NCBI RefSeq assembly: GCF_020080835.1
Contig: NC_058162.1
Coordinates: 12,732,612 to 12,796,611 of the forward strand
From: Cotesia glomerata
Taxonomy: Eukaryota > Arthropoda > Insecta > Hymenoptera > Braconidae
DNA: 64,000 bases
Direction of reading: 5' to 3'
Every line of letters starts with the position of its first letter. Positions within the stretch are counted from its first letter, which is position 1. The notes beneath the pieces are model-generated. The model had not been told where the DNA came from. It made no database searches and worked only from the letters and a program-made list of their open reading frames with translations. A program made the position numbers and the translations under genes. This document shows positions 32,371-43,731 of the stretch, one piece after another.

Positions 32371-35353
32371 CTAGATTCTGTCTTTCGCTCTTTTCCTCTC
32401 AATGGATCGCAACTCTGTAAGCACTTTTGAAGCAAAAGTGCTTGTGGCGTTCCAGGCAGCTTCTGACGACAACATTGCTTCTACTATTGACTCTGGTTGA
32501 GTTCTCTTTTTCAGAATCTTCTCTAACTCATCGCGCTGTTGGTTGAAACGTGGACACACAAAGAAAACATGCTCCGCATCTTCATTGACCCCTGGACAAG
32601 ACGAGCACTCTGGGGTATCGTCGTGCTTAAAGCGATGAAGATACTTCCGGTAACATCCGTGTCCTGATAACATCTGCGTTAAATAATAGTTGATCTCACC
32701 GTGACTCCGGTTGAAACACACATCAATCCGAGGTATGAGACAGTACGTCCACCGACCTTTCTCTGCAGCATTCTACTCCTGTTGCCATCTTGCGATGCTG
32801 TGTTGCCGTTCTTCCCTTCTAAGTTCTTCAGGGCTCAGTATGGTTGACCTTTTTCGTTGATATAGGCTCCGTCTTTCCTCAGCTAGGACTCTGAGAGGCA
32901 GAGTACCGGAAATAACACACACTGCTTCCTCTGATATTGTGCGGGAGGCACTAGCTACTCGCAGGGCACTCAGTCAATATACTGGTCCAGCCTTTCTCCA
33001 TGATTCTTGCGCCTTTAGTGCGTCGGCCCAAATGGATATTCCGTAAGTGAGCACCGATGTGACTACTGATGACAATAATAGCCTCCTGCTCTGCTTTGGG
33101 CCTCCAACGTTCAGCATCAGTCGTGCGAGACTTGCCCTCACTACTGACGCTTTGGCACTGACATGTTCCACTTGCTGCTTGAAGTTGAGTCGGGCATCAA
33201 GCATTACTCCCAAATATCGGATATAAGGTTGTGATGTGATTTCTTATTCGCCGACTTTCAGCTTAATGGTATCTACCACTTTTCTGCTGGTAATAAGCAC
33301 TGCCTTAGTCTTGTGTTGCGCCAGTTGCAGGTTCACTGTGTCCATCCACCGGTTAACGTGCTCAAAAGTGAGATCGAACATATGGTTTATCTCATCAAGA
33401 TGTTTGGCAACGATCACTACGGCTACATCATCTACATATGCTACGAGTTTGACGTTTCTTGGTAGAGTTAGTCTTAATAGACCGTCATACATATTATTCC
33501 ATAGGAGCGAGCCTAGAACTGAACCTTGTGTACACCTCCAGTAATATCATACTCCCTCGGACCGTTCTTCGTGTCATAGTTCAGGACCCTGATTTCAAAG
33601 TAGCTTGCTACGATTTTAAGAAGGTATTCTGGTACATTCTTCTCTTGGAGGGCCTGCATAATTAATTCCCAATTGGCGGAGTTGAAGGCGTTTCTGATGT
33701 CTAGAGTTGCCACCAGGCAATACTTCTCCGTTCCACCCTTCCATCTGGTTCCTGAGATTGCTTCCTTGGCCGTATCAACAACCAGTTTGATTGCGTCCAG
33801 GGTTGATCGTCCTTTTCGAAATCCATACTGATTGTCTGCCGGGAGTGGGTCGACTACTGCTTCAATTCTCTGGTGAATTATGCGTTCAAATATCTTACCC
33901 GCTGTATCTAGCATGCAAAGTGGGCGGTAAGATGACGGTTTATCAGGTGGCTTTTTTCCTTTAGGAAGCAGCGCTAACCGTTGCTGTTTCCACTTTCGAG
34001 GAAAAATCCCTTCTTTGAGGCAGGTGATGTAAACATCCAGGAATAATGCCGGTGCTGCCTTTATAGCTGTTTTTAAGGCAACATTAGGGATTCCGTCTAA
34101 TCCTGGTGCTTTATTATTCCCTACGCGATTGCAAGCCTCCGTCAGTTCTTCTTCCGTGACAGGTGGAATGTCCTCCAGTTCGCCTTGAGCTAACTGGTAA
34201 TGAAGCTCGCGTTGCTGCGGAAACAGCGCGGTAACGATTCTCTGCAGAAGTTGTGGGCATGTGGGTGCCGGCATTTGATTGACTTTTATGTGAGTCATGA
34301 CCACCTTGTACGGTCTACCCCACAGGTCTTTGTCCACCTCGTTGATTAGCTCTTTTCAGCATTGCCTCTTACTATTCTTGATGGCTTTGTTCAATGATCG
34401 ACGGGCTTTTTTGTACTCTGCGACCAGCTCCGCAGAATTAGGTCGTCGATAGCCACGCTGGGATATTCTTCTTTTATTTAGACACTCTTTTCGAAGAACG
34501 CTGATATGGTCGTTCCACCAGTGTACTGCCGGGCGTTGGCTTATGCTGCGTTTCCAAACCATACTTGCGTCACAGGCCTGGACAACTCTTTTCATCAGGT
34601 CCTTGGTCATTTCTTCTGCGGATCCAGTAGTAATCGGTTCACTATTCAGGGCTATTATTAATGTGCTTGAGTCAAAAGACTGCACTTTCCATCCAATGGT
34701 ATTGAGTGACTTCGTTGGTCTTCTTGTATTCCGGTTATGTGATATTTCCCAGAGAATTGCCTTGTGGTCGCTGGCTGTGTAGATATCGATCACCTTCCAG
34801 TCGTAGTTCCCACTAATGAGGCTGCTGCTGACGAAAATGAGATCTACAATAGAGCTTGCTTCTCCTTTAGTATAGGTTGGCGTATCACCACTGTTGAGCC
34901 GGACTACATCTAGTGTAGTAAAAGCTTCTAGTAGTGCTTTTCCTCGCGCATTGGTCTGCTTGCTGCCCCAGTCTACTGCCCAGGAGTTGAAGTCACCGGA
35001 AATCGTGACTGGATAATGCTGCTTGGCGTCCTCGGTCAGTTTGTCCAAGAATTCAGTGAATTCAACAATGGATAGGCTAGGTGGTGCATAACAGCTGTAG
35101 AAACGGATGCCGTTAACTGTTGCTGCTACAAAGCCGGCATTATCATTGTTAACTACACTCTGGAAGGGATGCTTACCACAGGACTAGATGACAGCCTTGG
35201 CGGTGCTGTCAGATTCCCAAGGCTAGGTATTCAGGTGTCTGTATGGCTCTGCTATCATTAGTAAGTCTAACTCTAGTTCTTTTGCTGTTTGCATAAGCAG
35301 ATCATGTGCAGCTTCACAATGGTTTAGGTTTAGCTGCAATATCTTCATGTCTG
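32371..35353 (-). pseudogene. LINE ORF2: endonuclease-reverse transcriptase (copy L4)
   Basis: Starts at ATG 35353-35351 (MKILQLNLNHCEAAHDLLMQ), overlapping the ORF1 stop as ATGA. Endonuclease: MIAEPYRHL, VTISGDFNSWAVDW (GDFN), TPTYTKGEASSIVDLIF, IYTASDHKAILWE (SDH), PAVHWWNDHI. Reverse transcriptase: NKAPGLDGIPNVAL, KGIF-type thumb entry, SSYRPLCMLDTAGKIFERII, QYGFRKGRSTLDAI, VATLDIRNAFNSANW (motif A), a damaged motif B, VKLVAYVDDVAVVI (YVDD instead of the YADD of other copies). The C-terminus has CSSCPGVNEDAEHVFFVC. In-frame stops lie near 35187 and 35225 and after SKRQC (34356). A frameshift lies near 33530 in motif B. The enzyme would nick the TG/CA target and prime reverse transcription. 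Confidence 0.85.
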
Positions 35354-36718
35354 TTTGTTTGTTATCTTCTGGAGTGCCTCTTTAAATACTGGGCGACTGA
35401 ATGCGCCAGCATGATGGGCCGCGTTCTCCGCACTTTGGTTCGCGTATAATACACATTTCGCTGGGTTTTTGCATTCAGCAATCTTGTGTCCCTCTTGTCC
35501 GCACCTAATATATAGCTTAGACCGATCCACATTGCTCTTGCACTGGGATCCATGGTGTCCAAAGTGCCAGCACTTGAAACATTGGATTGGTCTCCTCGTA
35601 GCTCTGATTCGGCAGTTGGCCCAGCCGATCCGGACTTTACCGCTTCCTGCCAATATCTTCCGCGCTGCAGCTGCTGCTAGTGTCACAACAGCTGTCTGAG
35701 TACCTCTGTAGGCCTTACGAATCTTAATTGTCCCTAGTGGTATCTCGCAGGTTTCTCCGATTACCGTTCGCAAGGCGGCCTGAATATCCTCCTTGGTTGT
35801 GGTATCGTCAAGATCTCGGATTTCGACGTCTTCCTGTGGTCCTTTGCAGATTACCTTCGCGTCTTCTTGGAGGATGCCCGCGATGGTCTTCTGTAAGGCT
35901 TGGCCTCGGTCAGTGCTCTTCCTCGAAAGCGTAATCAGCAAGCTCCCGGTCCTAGTTCTTTGGATCTTATCCACTGTAGTACGGACCTGTTCGTCAGGGA
36001 CGACCTGCTTTATTCGCTTCAGAATCTCAGCATACTTTGCCGTCTCTGCTGGGCGGATGATCACTGCGTCCAGCCTGATCTGTTTGCGCGGTTTTTTCCG
36101 CTTAGGCTCTGGCCTGGGCTCCTTCGGCGGTTGCTTCTCGAGCTTTTCTTTTGCTTGCTCTCTCTTGGACTGCCTTGACTGGACTTTTTGCCACTTATTC
36201 ACCTCCTTTTTTCCGCCGTTCTGTGTTACCGCGTTTTTCGGAGGACTTGGGTTAAGGTCCTTCTTCTTCTTAGTACGGCTGGTCATTGAGTCTGGGGAAT
36301 TTCGCTCCTTCCTATTCTCAGGCCTGATATCAGTTCCAGTTTCCTGTCCGTCTTCGACAACTGACTCGACGTCACCCTCGTCACCTGTGTCCATCTCTTC
36401 GACAAACGTGTCGGCTTTTGTAGGTGAAACCGCTGTCGCACTCGTCTTCATTACGACATTACCGTATTGCTGTTGGATGTCCTACCACTCTTTGTCCAGT
36501 TTCTTGAACCTTCTCAGGGCACTGCAGATGTTCGTCGACTTCGACTTGATCTCCTTGTGGACATTTTGCTTGGTTTGGAGAAAGTCCTGCAGTCCACTGA
36601 CTAGCTTCTCCAGATGTACCAGAGCATCTGTCCTCTTCATCTTTGCACTAAGTAGCAGTGCGTCTTGCTGGGCATGAGACCCGTTTTTACTCTTGTTTGT
36701 TTTCTGAGAATTACTCAT
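35345..36718 (-). pseudogene. LINE ORF1: gag-like RNA-binding protein (copy L4)
   Basis: Starts at ATG 36718 (MSNSQKTNKSKNGSHAQQDA), a charged helical N-terminus. A single in-frame TAG after KKLDKEW (36482-36484) breaks it, and the frame resumes unchanged through a Lys/Glu-rich linker (KREQAKEKLEKQPPKEPRPE), an RRM-like segment (EIRDLDDTTTKEDIQAALRT, IKIRKAYRGTQTAVV) and zinc knuckles CFKCWHFGHHGSQC, YIRCGQEGHKIAEC and CVLYANQ (third degraded; the first Cys of the second is replaced by Tyr). The product would package element RNA. The stop TGA overlaps the ORF2 ATG. Total about 455 codons, normal for R1-clade ORF1. Confidence 0.85.
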
Positions 36719-37235
36719 ACTTTTTGATTCACCAGCGCATTGTACGGAGTGGAGCGGGTTGTCATAACTAGAAACGGAAGTACCCTCGGAGATAGTACTC
36801 CTACCCCAGTTCCCTGAGGCCTTGCCGACACTTAGCCAGTCCCGGAATACATGGACGGACTAGACTCGCTCGGAGCGGTGAAGATTCCGATATTTACACT
36901 CACTGCGTACTTCCTGATCAAGGCCCGAAGTGGCTGGCTCCTGATCCACTGCTGCAACACACCTCGGCAGAGCAAGCTCACATCACCCGTGGTCTGCATC
37001 GTCGGAAACTACAATACAGGTCCCGGTCACTCCCAGTGCGTCACAGCACAGAACGATCGTCTTGCTAGGTCAGTTAGTGTTTTGTCCACGGGAGCTTATT
37101 TTGTTTGGTTATTTTGCTTGGCTCCTACCCGCTGTACCTCATCAACTAAGAGATTAAGTGTCATCTAAGGACAGCGAGCATCCTCCCATCCGCTCGGGGA
37201 GACGCGTCCGGTAGCAGTTTCTCCTCAGCCCCGAA

Positions 37236-37254
37236 GTGTGTGTGTGTGTATGTG
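37236..37254. repeat. TG tract between two LINE copies
   Basis: About 19 bases of TG (one TATG) separate the 5' end of L4 from the 3' T-run of L5. It is probably the remaining target microsatellite. Confidence 0.85.
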
Positions 37255-37707
37255 TTTTTTTTTTTTTTTTTTTTTTTCCTTAGGGGGGGGGGAATCCTTT
37301 TTACGGATTCTAGGCATAGCTGTTTGGCCTCGATATGTGGCGACTCGACACAGCGTCATACTAAAACTTGACGCTGACGCCCCTACCCACTAAACCCTAA
37401 ACCCCTTTCTCTTCTATCCTCTGATCCTCCATGGTACCGCCGTAAGGCATTTCTTCGCGGGGGAGGAATTAGCTACTGCTCTACCTTCCGGTGGCTAAGG
37501 TGTTAACTAGATTCTGTCTTTCGCTCTTTTCCTTTCAATGGATCGCAACTCTGTAAGAACTGTTGTAGCAAAAGTGCTTGTGGCGTTTCAGGCAGCTTCT
37601 GACGACAACATTGCTTCTATTATTGATTTTGGTTGGGTTCTCTTTTTTAGAATCTTCTCTAACTCATCGCGCTGTTGGTTGAAACGTGGGCACACAGAGA
37701 AAACATG

Positions 37708-40485
37708 CTACGCATCTTCATTGACCCCTGGACAGGACGGGCACTCTGGGGTATCATCGTGTTCAAAGCGGTGAAGATACTTCTGGTAACATCCGTGTCC
37801 TGATAACATCTGCGTTAAATAATAGTTGATCTCACCGTGACTCCGGTTGAACCACACATCAATCCGAGGTATGAGACGGTACGTCCACCGAGCTTTCTCT
37901 GAAGAATTCCACTCCTGTTGCCATCTTGCGATGCTGTGTTGCCATTCTTCCCTTCTAAGTTCTTCAGGGCTCAGTGTGGTTGACCTTTTCTGTTGGTATA
38001 GGTTCCGTCTTTCCTCAGCTAGGACTCTGAGAGGCAGAGTACCGGAAATAACACACACTGCTTCCTCTGATATTATGCGGAAGGCGCTAGTTACTCGTAG
38101 GGCACTCATACGATATATTGGTCCAGCTTTTCTCCATGAATCTTGCACCTCTAGTGCGTCAGCCCAAATGGATATTCCGTAGGTGAGCACCGATGTGACT
38201 ACTGATGACAATAGCAGCCTCCTGCTCTGCTTTGGGCCTCCGACGTTCGGTATCAATCGTGCGAGACTAGCTCTCACTACTGATGCTTTCATACAGACGT
38301 GTTCCACTTGCTGCTTGAAGTTGAGTCGGGCATCAAGCATCACTCCCAGATATCGTATATGAGGTTGTGATGTGATTTCTCGGTCACCGACTTTTAGCTT
38401 AATTGTTTCAACTTCTTTTCGGCTGGTAATAAGCACTGCTTCGGTCTTCTGCTTGTCCAGTTGTAGGTTCACTGTATCCATCCACTGGTTGATCTTTTCA
38501 AAAGTGATGTCAAACAGATGTTGAATCTCGTCGAGGTGTTTGGCGACGATCACTGCGGCAACATCATCCGCATACGCTACCAGTTTGACACATCTTGGAA
38601 GCTTCAGTCTCAGAAGCCCGTCATACATGATATTCCACAGAAGTGGACCAAGAACAGAGCCCTGTGGCACATCACCGGTTATATCATACTCTTTCGGACC
38701 ATTCTTTGTATCGTATTTCAGCACTCTATCTGTCAAATAGCTAATCACTAGTCTGCGAAGATATGTTGGCACGTTCTTCTCGTCGAGAGCTTGCATGATG
38801 CAGTCCTAATTAGCGGAATTGAAAGCATTTTTGATGTCTAAGGCAGCCACCAGGCAGTACTCCTTCGTTCTACCCTTCTATCTATTTCCTGCGATTGCCT
38901 CTTTGACCGTATTAACAACCAGGTTGATCGCGTCCAGGGTTGATCGTCCTTTCCGGAATCCATACTGGTTGTCTGCCAAGAGTGGGTCGACTACTGCATC
39001 TATTCGCTGATGGATGATACGCTCAAATATCTTACCCGCCGTATCTAGCATGCAGAGTGGTCGGTAAGATGACGGTTCTTCTGGCGGTTTCTTTCCTTTA
39101 GGTAAAAGTATTAACCGTTGCTGTTTCCACTTACGAGGAAAAGTCCCCTCCTTGAGGCATGCGTTGTAAGCGTCTAGAAATAATGTTGGTGCTGCCTTTA
39201 TGATGGTTTTCAAGGCTATATTAGGGATTCCGTCCAATCCTGGCGATTTATTATTTCCTACCTGATTACAGGCCTCCAACAATTCTTTTTCAGTGACAGG
39301 TGGAATGTCGTCTAGTTCACCTTGCGTTGACTGATAATTGAGACTGTGTTGCTGTGGAAACAGCGCAGTGACGATTTTCTGAAGAAGTTGGGTACACGTA
39401 GGTGACGGCATTTGTTGTTTCTCCAGGTGCGTCATGACCACCTTATACGGCCGACCCCACACGTCTTTGTCGACCTCGTATATGAGCTCTTTCCAGCATC
39501 TTCCTTTGCTCTCTTTTATGGCCTTATTTAGTTCACGACGAGCTTTTTTGTACTCTGCGATCAGCACTGCAGAGTTAGGTCGTTGATAGCCACGCTAAGA
39601 TATTCTTCTCTTTCGATGACACTCTTTACGGAGGTTGCTGATATGATCATTCCACCAGTGTACCGCAGGTCTTGAATTCATAACACGTTTGCGAGGCATA
39701 CTGGCATCACAAGCTTGTGTTACTCGCATCATCAGGGCCTTAGTATGTTCTTCTGCACATCCAGTCTCTATCAGATCACTATCGAGGGCTGTTAGCAATA
39801 CTTCTGGGTCAAAAGATTTCACCTCCCAACCAATGGTGTTAAATTGCTTGATAGGCCCACTGAGGTTCTGGTCGTTTGACGTTTCCCAGACTATCGCATG
39901 ATGGTCACTGGCAGTGTAGATGTCCAGTACCTTCCAGTTAGAGTTACCTTTAGCAAGGCCGGTACTGACAAAAGTGACGTCTACAATCGAGCTTGCATCA
40001 CCTTTGGTGTAGGTCGGCGTGTCACCACTGTTGAGCAAGAATACATCTAGTGTAGAAAGAGCTTCTAGCAGCTCTCTTCCTTGTTTATTAGTCTGCTCAC
40101 TGCCCCAGTCCACTGCCCAGGCGTTAAAGTCCCCGGCTATCGCCACTGAGTGATGTTGCTTCGCGTCCTCGGTCAGTCGATCCAAGAAGTCAGTAAACTC
40201 AGCAATTGAGAGGCTAGGTGGTGCGTAGCAGCTGTAAAAACGGATGCCATCTACTGATGCTGCTACAAAGCCAGCGCTGCCATTGGTAGCTACACTCTAG
40301 AAAGGGAGCTTACCACAAGCCCAGATCACAGCTTTCATGGTGATATCCGTCTCCCAAGGTTGTCCAGCTAAATGTTTATATGGCTCCGATAAAAGCACAA
40401 CGTCGAGCTTTAATTCCCGTACTGTCTGCATAAGCAGGTCATGCGCAGCTTCGCAGTGATTGATGTTAAGCTGCAGTATGCTCAT
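37708..40485 (-). pseudogene. LINE ORF2: endonuclease-reverse transcriptase (copy L5, best preserved)
   Basis: Start ATG at 40485 (MSILQLNINHCEAAHDLLMQ). Endonuclease: VLLSEPYKHLAG, VAIAGDFNAWAVDWG, DIYTASDHHAIVWE. Linker and reverse transcriptase: NKSPGLDGIPNIALK (Lys-Ser variant of the usual Lys-Ala), SSYRPLCMLDTAGKIFERII, QYGFRKGRSTLDAI; then 38796-37708 with ITGDVPQGSVLGPLLWN (motif B, Gly to Asp change), VKLVAYADDVAAVI (YADD), HIRYLGVMLDARLNF and CPSCPGVNEDA. Breaks are a stop near 40301, a frame change near 39595, and stops near 38877 and 38805. A stop after NEDA truncates the zinc knuckle. About 360 codons of polymerase and C-terminal domain are continuous. Confidence 0.85.
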
Positions 40486-40489
40486 GTTC

Positions 40490-41027
40490 GTTTATTTGTC
40501 AGCTTCTGGAGTGCTTCTTGGAAGACTGGGCATCGGCCGGAACCAGACCGGTGAGCAGTGTCTGAGAGCCAGGTTTTTCCGCACATAACGCACATTTCAC
40601 TTTATTTGGGCATTGAGCAGCTTGATGACCTGTTTGCCCACATTTGATGCAAAGCCCAGATCGGTCGACTTCGCTTTTACATTGGGCAATAGTGTGCCCA
40701 AAGTGTCAGCACTTATAGCATCGTAGTGGTGTCTCAACTGCTCTGACACGGCAATTTACCCAGCCAATCCTTATTTTGCCTGTCTTTCCGAGTATCTTCT
40801 GCACTATTGCTGCTGGCAATCGTACCGAAGCAGTTTAAGTACCTCTGTAGGCCGGACGAATTTTAATGACATCTTCAGGTATTTCGTAGTCATTTCCAGC
40901 TGCCTCTTGTAAGGCCTTCCGGACATCGTCTTTAGTTGTTTCGTCGTCAATGTCCCGGATTTCAAGCTGTTTCTCTGGGCCTGTACAGATGACTTGCGCT
41001 TCCTCTTTAAGGATGCTCTTGATGGTC

Positions 41028-41030
<3 letters not shown>
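40490..41030 (-). pseudogene. LINE ORF1 C-terminal remnant (copy L5)
   Basis: The minus-strand translation recovers LEIRDIDDETTKDDVRKAL, IKIRPAYRGT, IGWVNCRVRAVE and zinc knuckles CYKC-HFGHTIAQC, CIKCGQTGHQAAQC and CALCAEKPG. The middle knuckle is better preserved than in L4. A TAG replaces a codon after AYRGT, and the first knuckle has a TGA in place of the Trp codon. The upstream part is missing at the TG tract junction. It shows the canonical three-knuckle layout of the family. Confidence 0.75.
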
Positions 41031-41079
<49 letters not shown>

Positions 41080-41780
41080 TGTAAACCTCTCATAACTTTT
41101 GAACGACTTGACCGATTTAATCGCGGTTGGTGTCATTCTTGAGTGAACTTAGATTTCGAATACAATTTGGACCGATTCGGTCCGGTAAATTTTGAGAAAT
41201 CTCAAAAAAAATACTACGAAAAAAAAAATTTTTTTCAAAAGTGGTTTTTTTGGAATTACTTCTGAACAGCTTTATCGATCGATTTCAAAAACTAATCAGC
41301 TCTTAACATAAAAAAAAAAACCACGTCGATCGCCATCAGCTCGGTCAAAATCGGTTGATTCGTTCGTGAGTTATCGTTGACGAAAGAAAACCGAAAAGTG
41401 TTTTTTCAGAATTACTCCGAATTTCCTAGTTCGATCAAATTCAACTGAAAGAATCTTTATGAAGCTTAAAAAACTGCGTTAAATGCTGCCAATTACGAAA
41501 TAATCGGTTCATTTATTCAAAAATTATCGCGGTTTGAAAATTTGAAATATAGTGTTTTATCAAACTTCCATCAGACTTTTGAGCTCGAAGAGCTTAAAAG
41601 CATACCAAAGCTATTTCTTTGAGGTCGGAGAACTCAAAATAATACACAAATTGTATTTTTGAGCTCGAAGAGCCCAGAACGTCATACGTGCAATTTCAAA
41701 CGTTTAGTAGGTATCGAATTGGCGGGAAGTTACAGGGATGGCCTTTAGGATCAACCGTTTTCCTAATTTTTTTTTAATTT
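41031..41780 (+). repeat. (TG)n tract and complete family A unit
   Basis: The TG tract (41031-41082) is followed by the clearest plus-oriented family A unit: AAACCTCTCATAACTTTTGA, ACTTGACCGATTTAATCGCG, TCAAAATCGGTTGATTCGTT, TTATCGTTGACGAAAGAAAA, TTTTGAGCTCGAAGAGCTTA, GCGGGAAGTTACAGGGATGG, CAACCGTTTTCCTAATTTTT. Internal modules resemble one another. Confidence 0.8.
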
Positions 41781-41784
41781 TCAT

Positions 41785-42065
41785 TGAATTTGGTCTTTGA
41801 ATTTGTTGTAAAATTTTGTCTTGAAATTTGTCTTGAATTTTGTCTTGAATTTTTATTGAATTTTGACTTTAAATTTTTATTGAATTTCGTTTTAGAATTT
41901 TTAATGAATTATGTCTTAAAATTTTTATTGAATTTTGTCTTGAAATTTTTATTGAATTTTGTCTCAAAATTTTTATTTAATTTTGTCTTAAAATTTTTAT
42001 TGAATTTTGTCTTTAAATTTTTATTTAATTTAGTTTTTAGATTTGTCTTAAATTTTGTATGGGAC
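41785..42065 (+). repeat. 24-bp minisatellite
   Basis: Units of ATTGAATTTTGTCTT-AAATTTTT, about eleven imperfect copies. A long open frame (FLLNFVLK repeats) is an artefact of the 24-base period. Confidence 0.8.
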
Positions 42066-42179
42066 TTTGGTGAATTATTTAGCGAGACGTTTTGCAAGAC
42101 ACTGAACGAGATATTCAGCCCGATACTGAGGAAGATATTCTCCAAAAGATATGGAGCGGAATTTATGTAGGAATATTAA

Positions 42180-42440
42180 TTTTCTTTGTAACTTCCCGCT
42201 AATTCTATACTTCTACGCTCAAAACTCCATTCAATACGACGTTTTTGAGCTCTTGGAGCTCATAAATATAAATTTTCGTTATTTTGATATCTCCGAGCTC
42301 AAAAAGGAAGCTATCCTATGCTTTTGAGCTCTTTAAGCTCAAGAGTCTGATAAAAGTTTATCACAACACGATTTTTAAAATTTTCAACTTGCCATGACTT
42401 TTAGATGACTCAACCGATTTTTACGTGGTTGGCCCTTATG
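42180..42440 (-). repeat. Family A fragment (inverted)
   Basis: AACTTCCCGCTAATTCTATA, GAGCTCTTGGAGCTCATAAA and GACTCAACCGATTTTTACGT are the inverse of the plus-oriented modules at 41.0-41.8 kb. Confidence 0.7.
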
Positions 42441-43730
42441 GATTCCGGATGCCATAAGAGTGTATAACGGGCGTACTCGCCTCTATGGCATCTGTAGCGT
42501 GATATTAAATCGGCTTATGCACTTGAAGTACAGGAACTTTTCGAGTAAAACTATACAGAAAAAAAAGGTTCACTTGAAAATATTTTTCTTCCTAATTATT
42601 TTCTTGAGCGAAAAAAAAATCTTTTTTGACACAATAAATTTCAATTATTCCAACGAAATTAATTCTTTTGTTTTAAGAAATACGTATCTTGATCCAAGAA
42701 AATTTATTTAAGTCAAGAAAATCTTGTTGTTTTGAGAAAATTTAGTCTCTTGCTCCAAAAAATTTAGTTCTTAATAGAAGTAAATTTTCTTGTCTTGAGA
42801 AAATTTCTCTCTTGCTCTAAAAAATTTAATATCTCGATAGAACTAAATTTTCATTAATATTTTTATTGAATGACATGTCAAATGAGAAGATCAAATAATG
42901 GCACGCTAAAATAATATAAGATGGGTATTAAATATTCAAAAGAAAAATTGTCTCAAGGTGACAAAATTTTTTTATCAGCTGAAGTACGTAGCGCTGTTTG
43001 CCTAAAGTATCTTCCTTAAAGTATGATGATTTGAATTAAGAAAAAATGACTTCCACCAAAAATAGAATTTTAAGAAAAATTTTTACTTCGGCCAATACAA
43101 CTTCGGTCTTCCTTTAGGCACCCGAAAATTTTCTAGTCAAAAATTTTTTTGAGCTAAGAAAAAAGTCTTTGAATGCATATAAAATATTTTTTTTTTTAAT
43201 TTAACATTTTTAACAATTTGTGAAATTAAAGTTTTCCTGAAATCACATTATTTTATGATAATTTTCATCTGTTGAGTTTTTTTTGTATTTAATTTAAGCT
43301 GGATACATTTATGTAGCAATAAATGTTGTCCTTAACGATAAGCGCTGAGGTTAGTGGTTCAGATTTAAACATTTTTTGCCGATCGAATTACTAGTTGTGC
43401 AGAAAACGCTTGTTGATAGCAACGGTAATTTAATATTACATAAATATTTTATTTTGTCGCTGGCGCACTCTATCTCACACTTTTAAGGACTTAATTTCAA
43501 ATATTTGAGGTCCGATTCCGTGTTTCGCATTCAGTCAGCATTTTCAGTCTAGTATACCAAGTCATATCTGAAATAGTGTACGATCTGAACATATTTCTGT
43601 GATAGTATTACCGATCCTAAAATTTACCGCTAACCTTAAAACACGGACTCTTTGATTTTTCAACTTGTTGTAAAATCTGTTACAGTAATAACTAGAGTCC
43701 GGACTTTCGCAGTTATTTAAGCTTAACCTC
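42441..43730. other. Unassigned AT-rich sequence with a dispersed repeat
   Basis: 42540-42860 has recurrent CTTG-AAGAAAATTT-like phrases. 43495-43660 is the inverse of 31066-31215. No gene. Confidence 0.5.
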
Positions 43731-43731
43731 T

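Larger units (their letters stand above)
32037..37235 (-). mobile_element. R1-clade LINE copy L4, full length (about 5.2 kb)
   Basis: The only copy here with both ends. The 3' poly-A (T-run at 32037-32046) touches a TATG microsatellite, and the 5' end touches a TG tract at 37236. Order on the minus strand: 5' untranslated region, ORF1, ORF2 (endonuclease, reverse transcriptase, zinc knuckle), 3' untranslated region with the GGAATCC hairpin. Several frameshifts and stops show it is inactive. R1-clade membership rests on GVPQGSVLGPLLWN-type motifs and three ORF1 knuckles. Confidence 0.9.
37255..41030 (-). mobile_element. R1-clade LINE copy L5 (5'-truncated)
   Basis: The T-run at 37255-37277 is the 3' poly-A, followed by the GGAATCC hairpin, ORF2 and the C-terminal half of ORF1. 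At 41030 it ends inside ORF1 exactly where a 52-base TG tract starts. It is in tandem and in the same orientation as L4. The sequence is closer to L4 than to L2/L3. Confidence 0.88.

Noticed and set aside
41784..42170. 128-codon frame with FLLNFVLK repeats
   Set aside because: It is the translation of a 24-bp AT-rich minisatellite.
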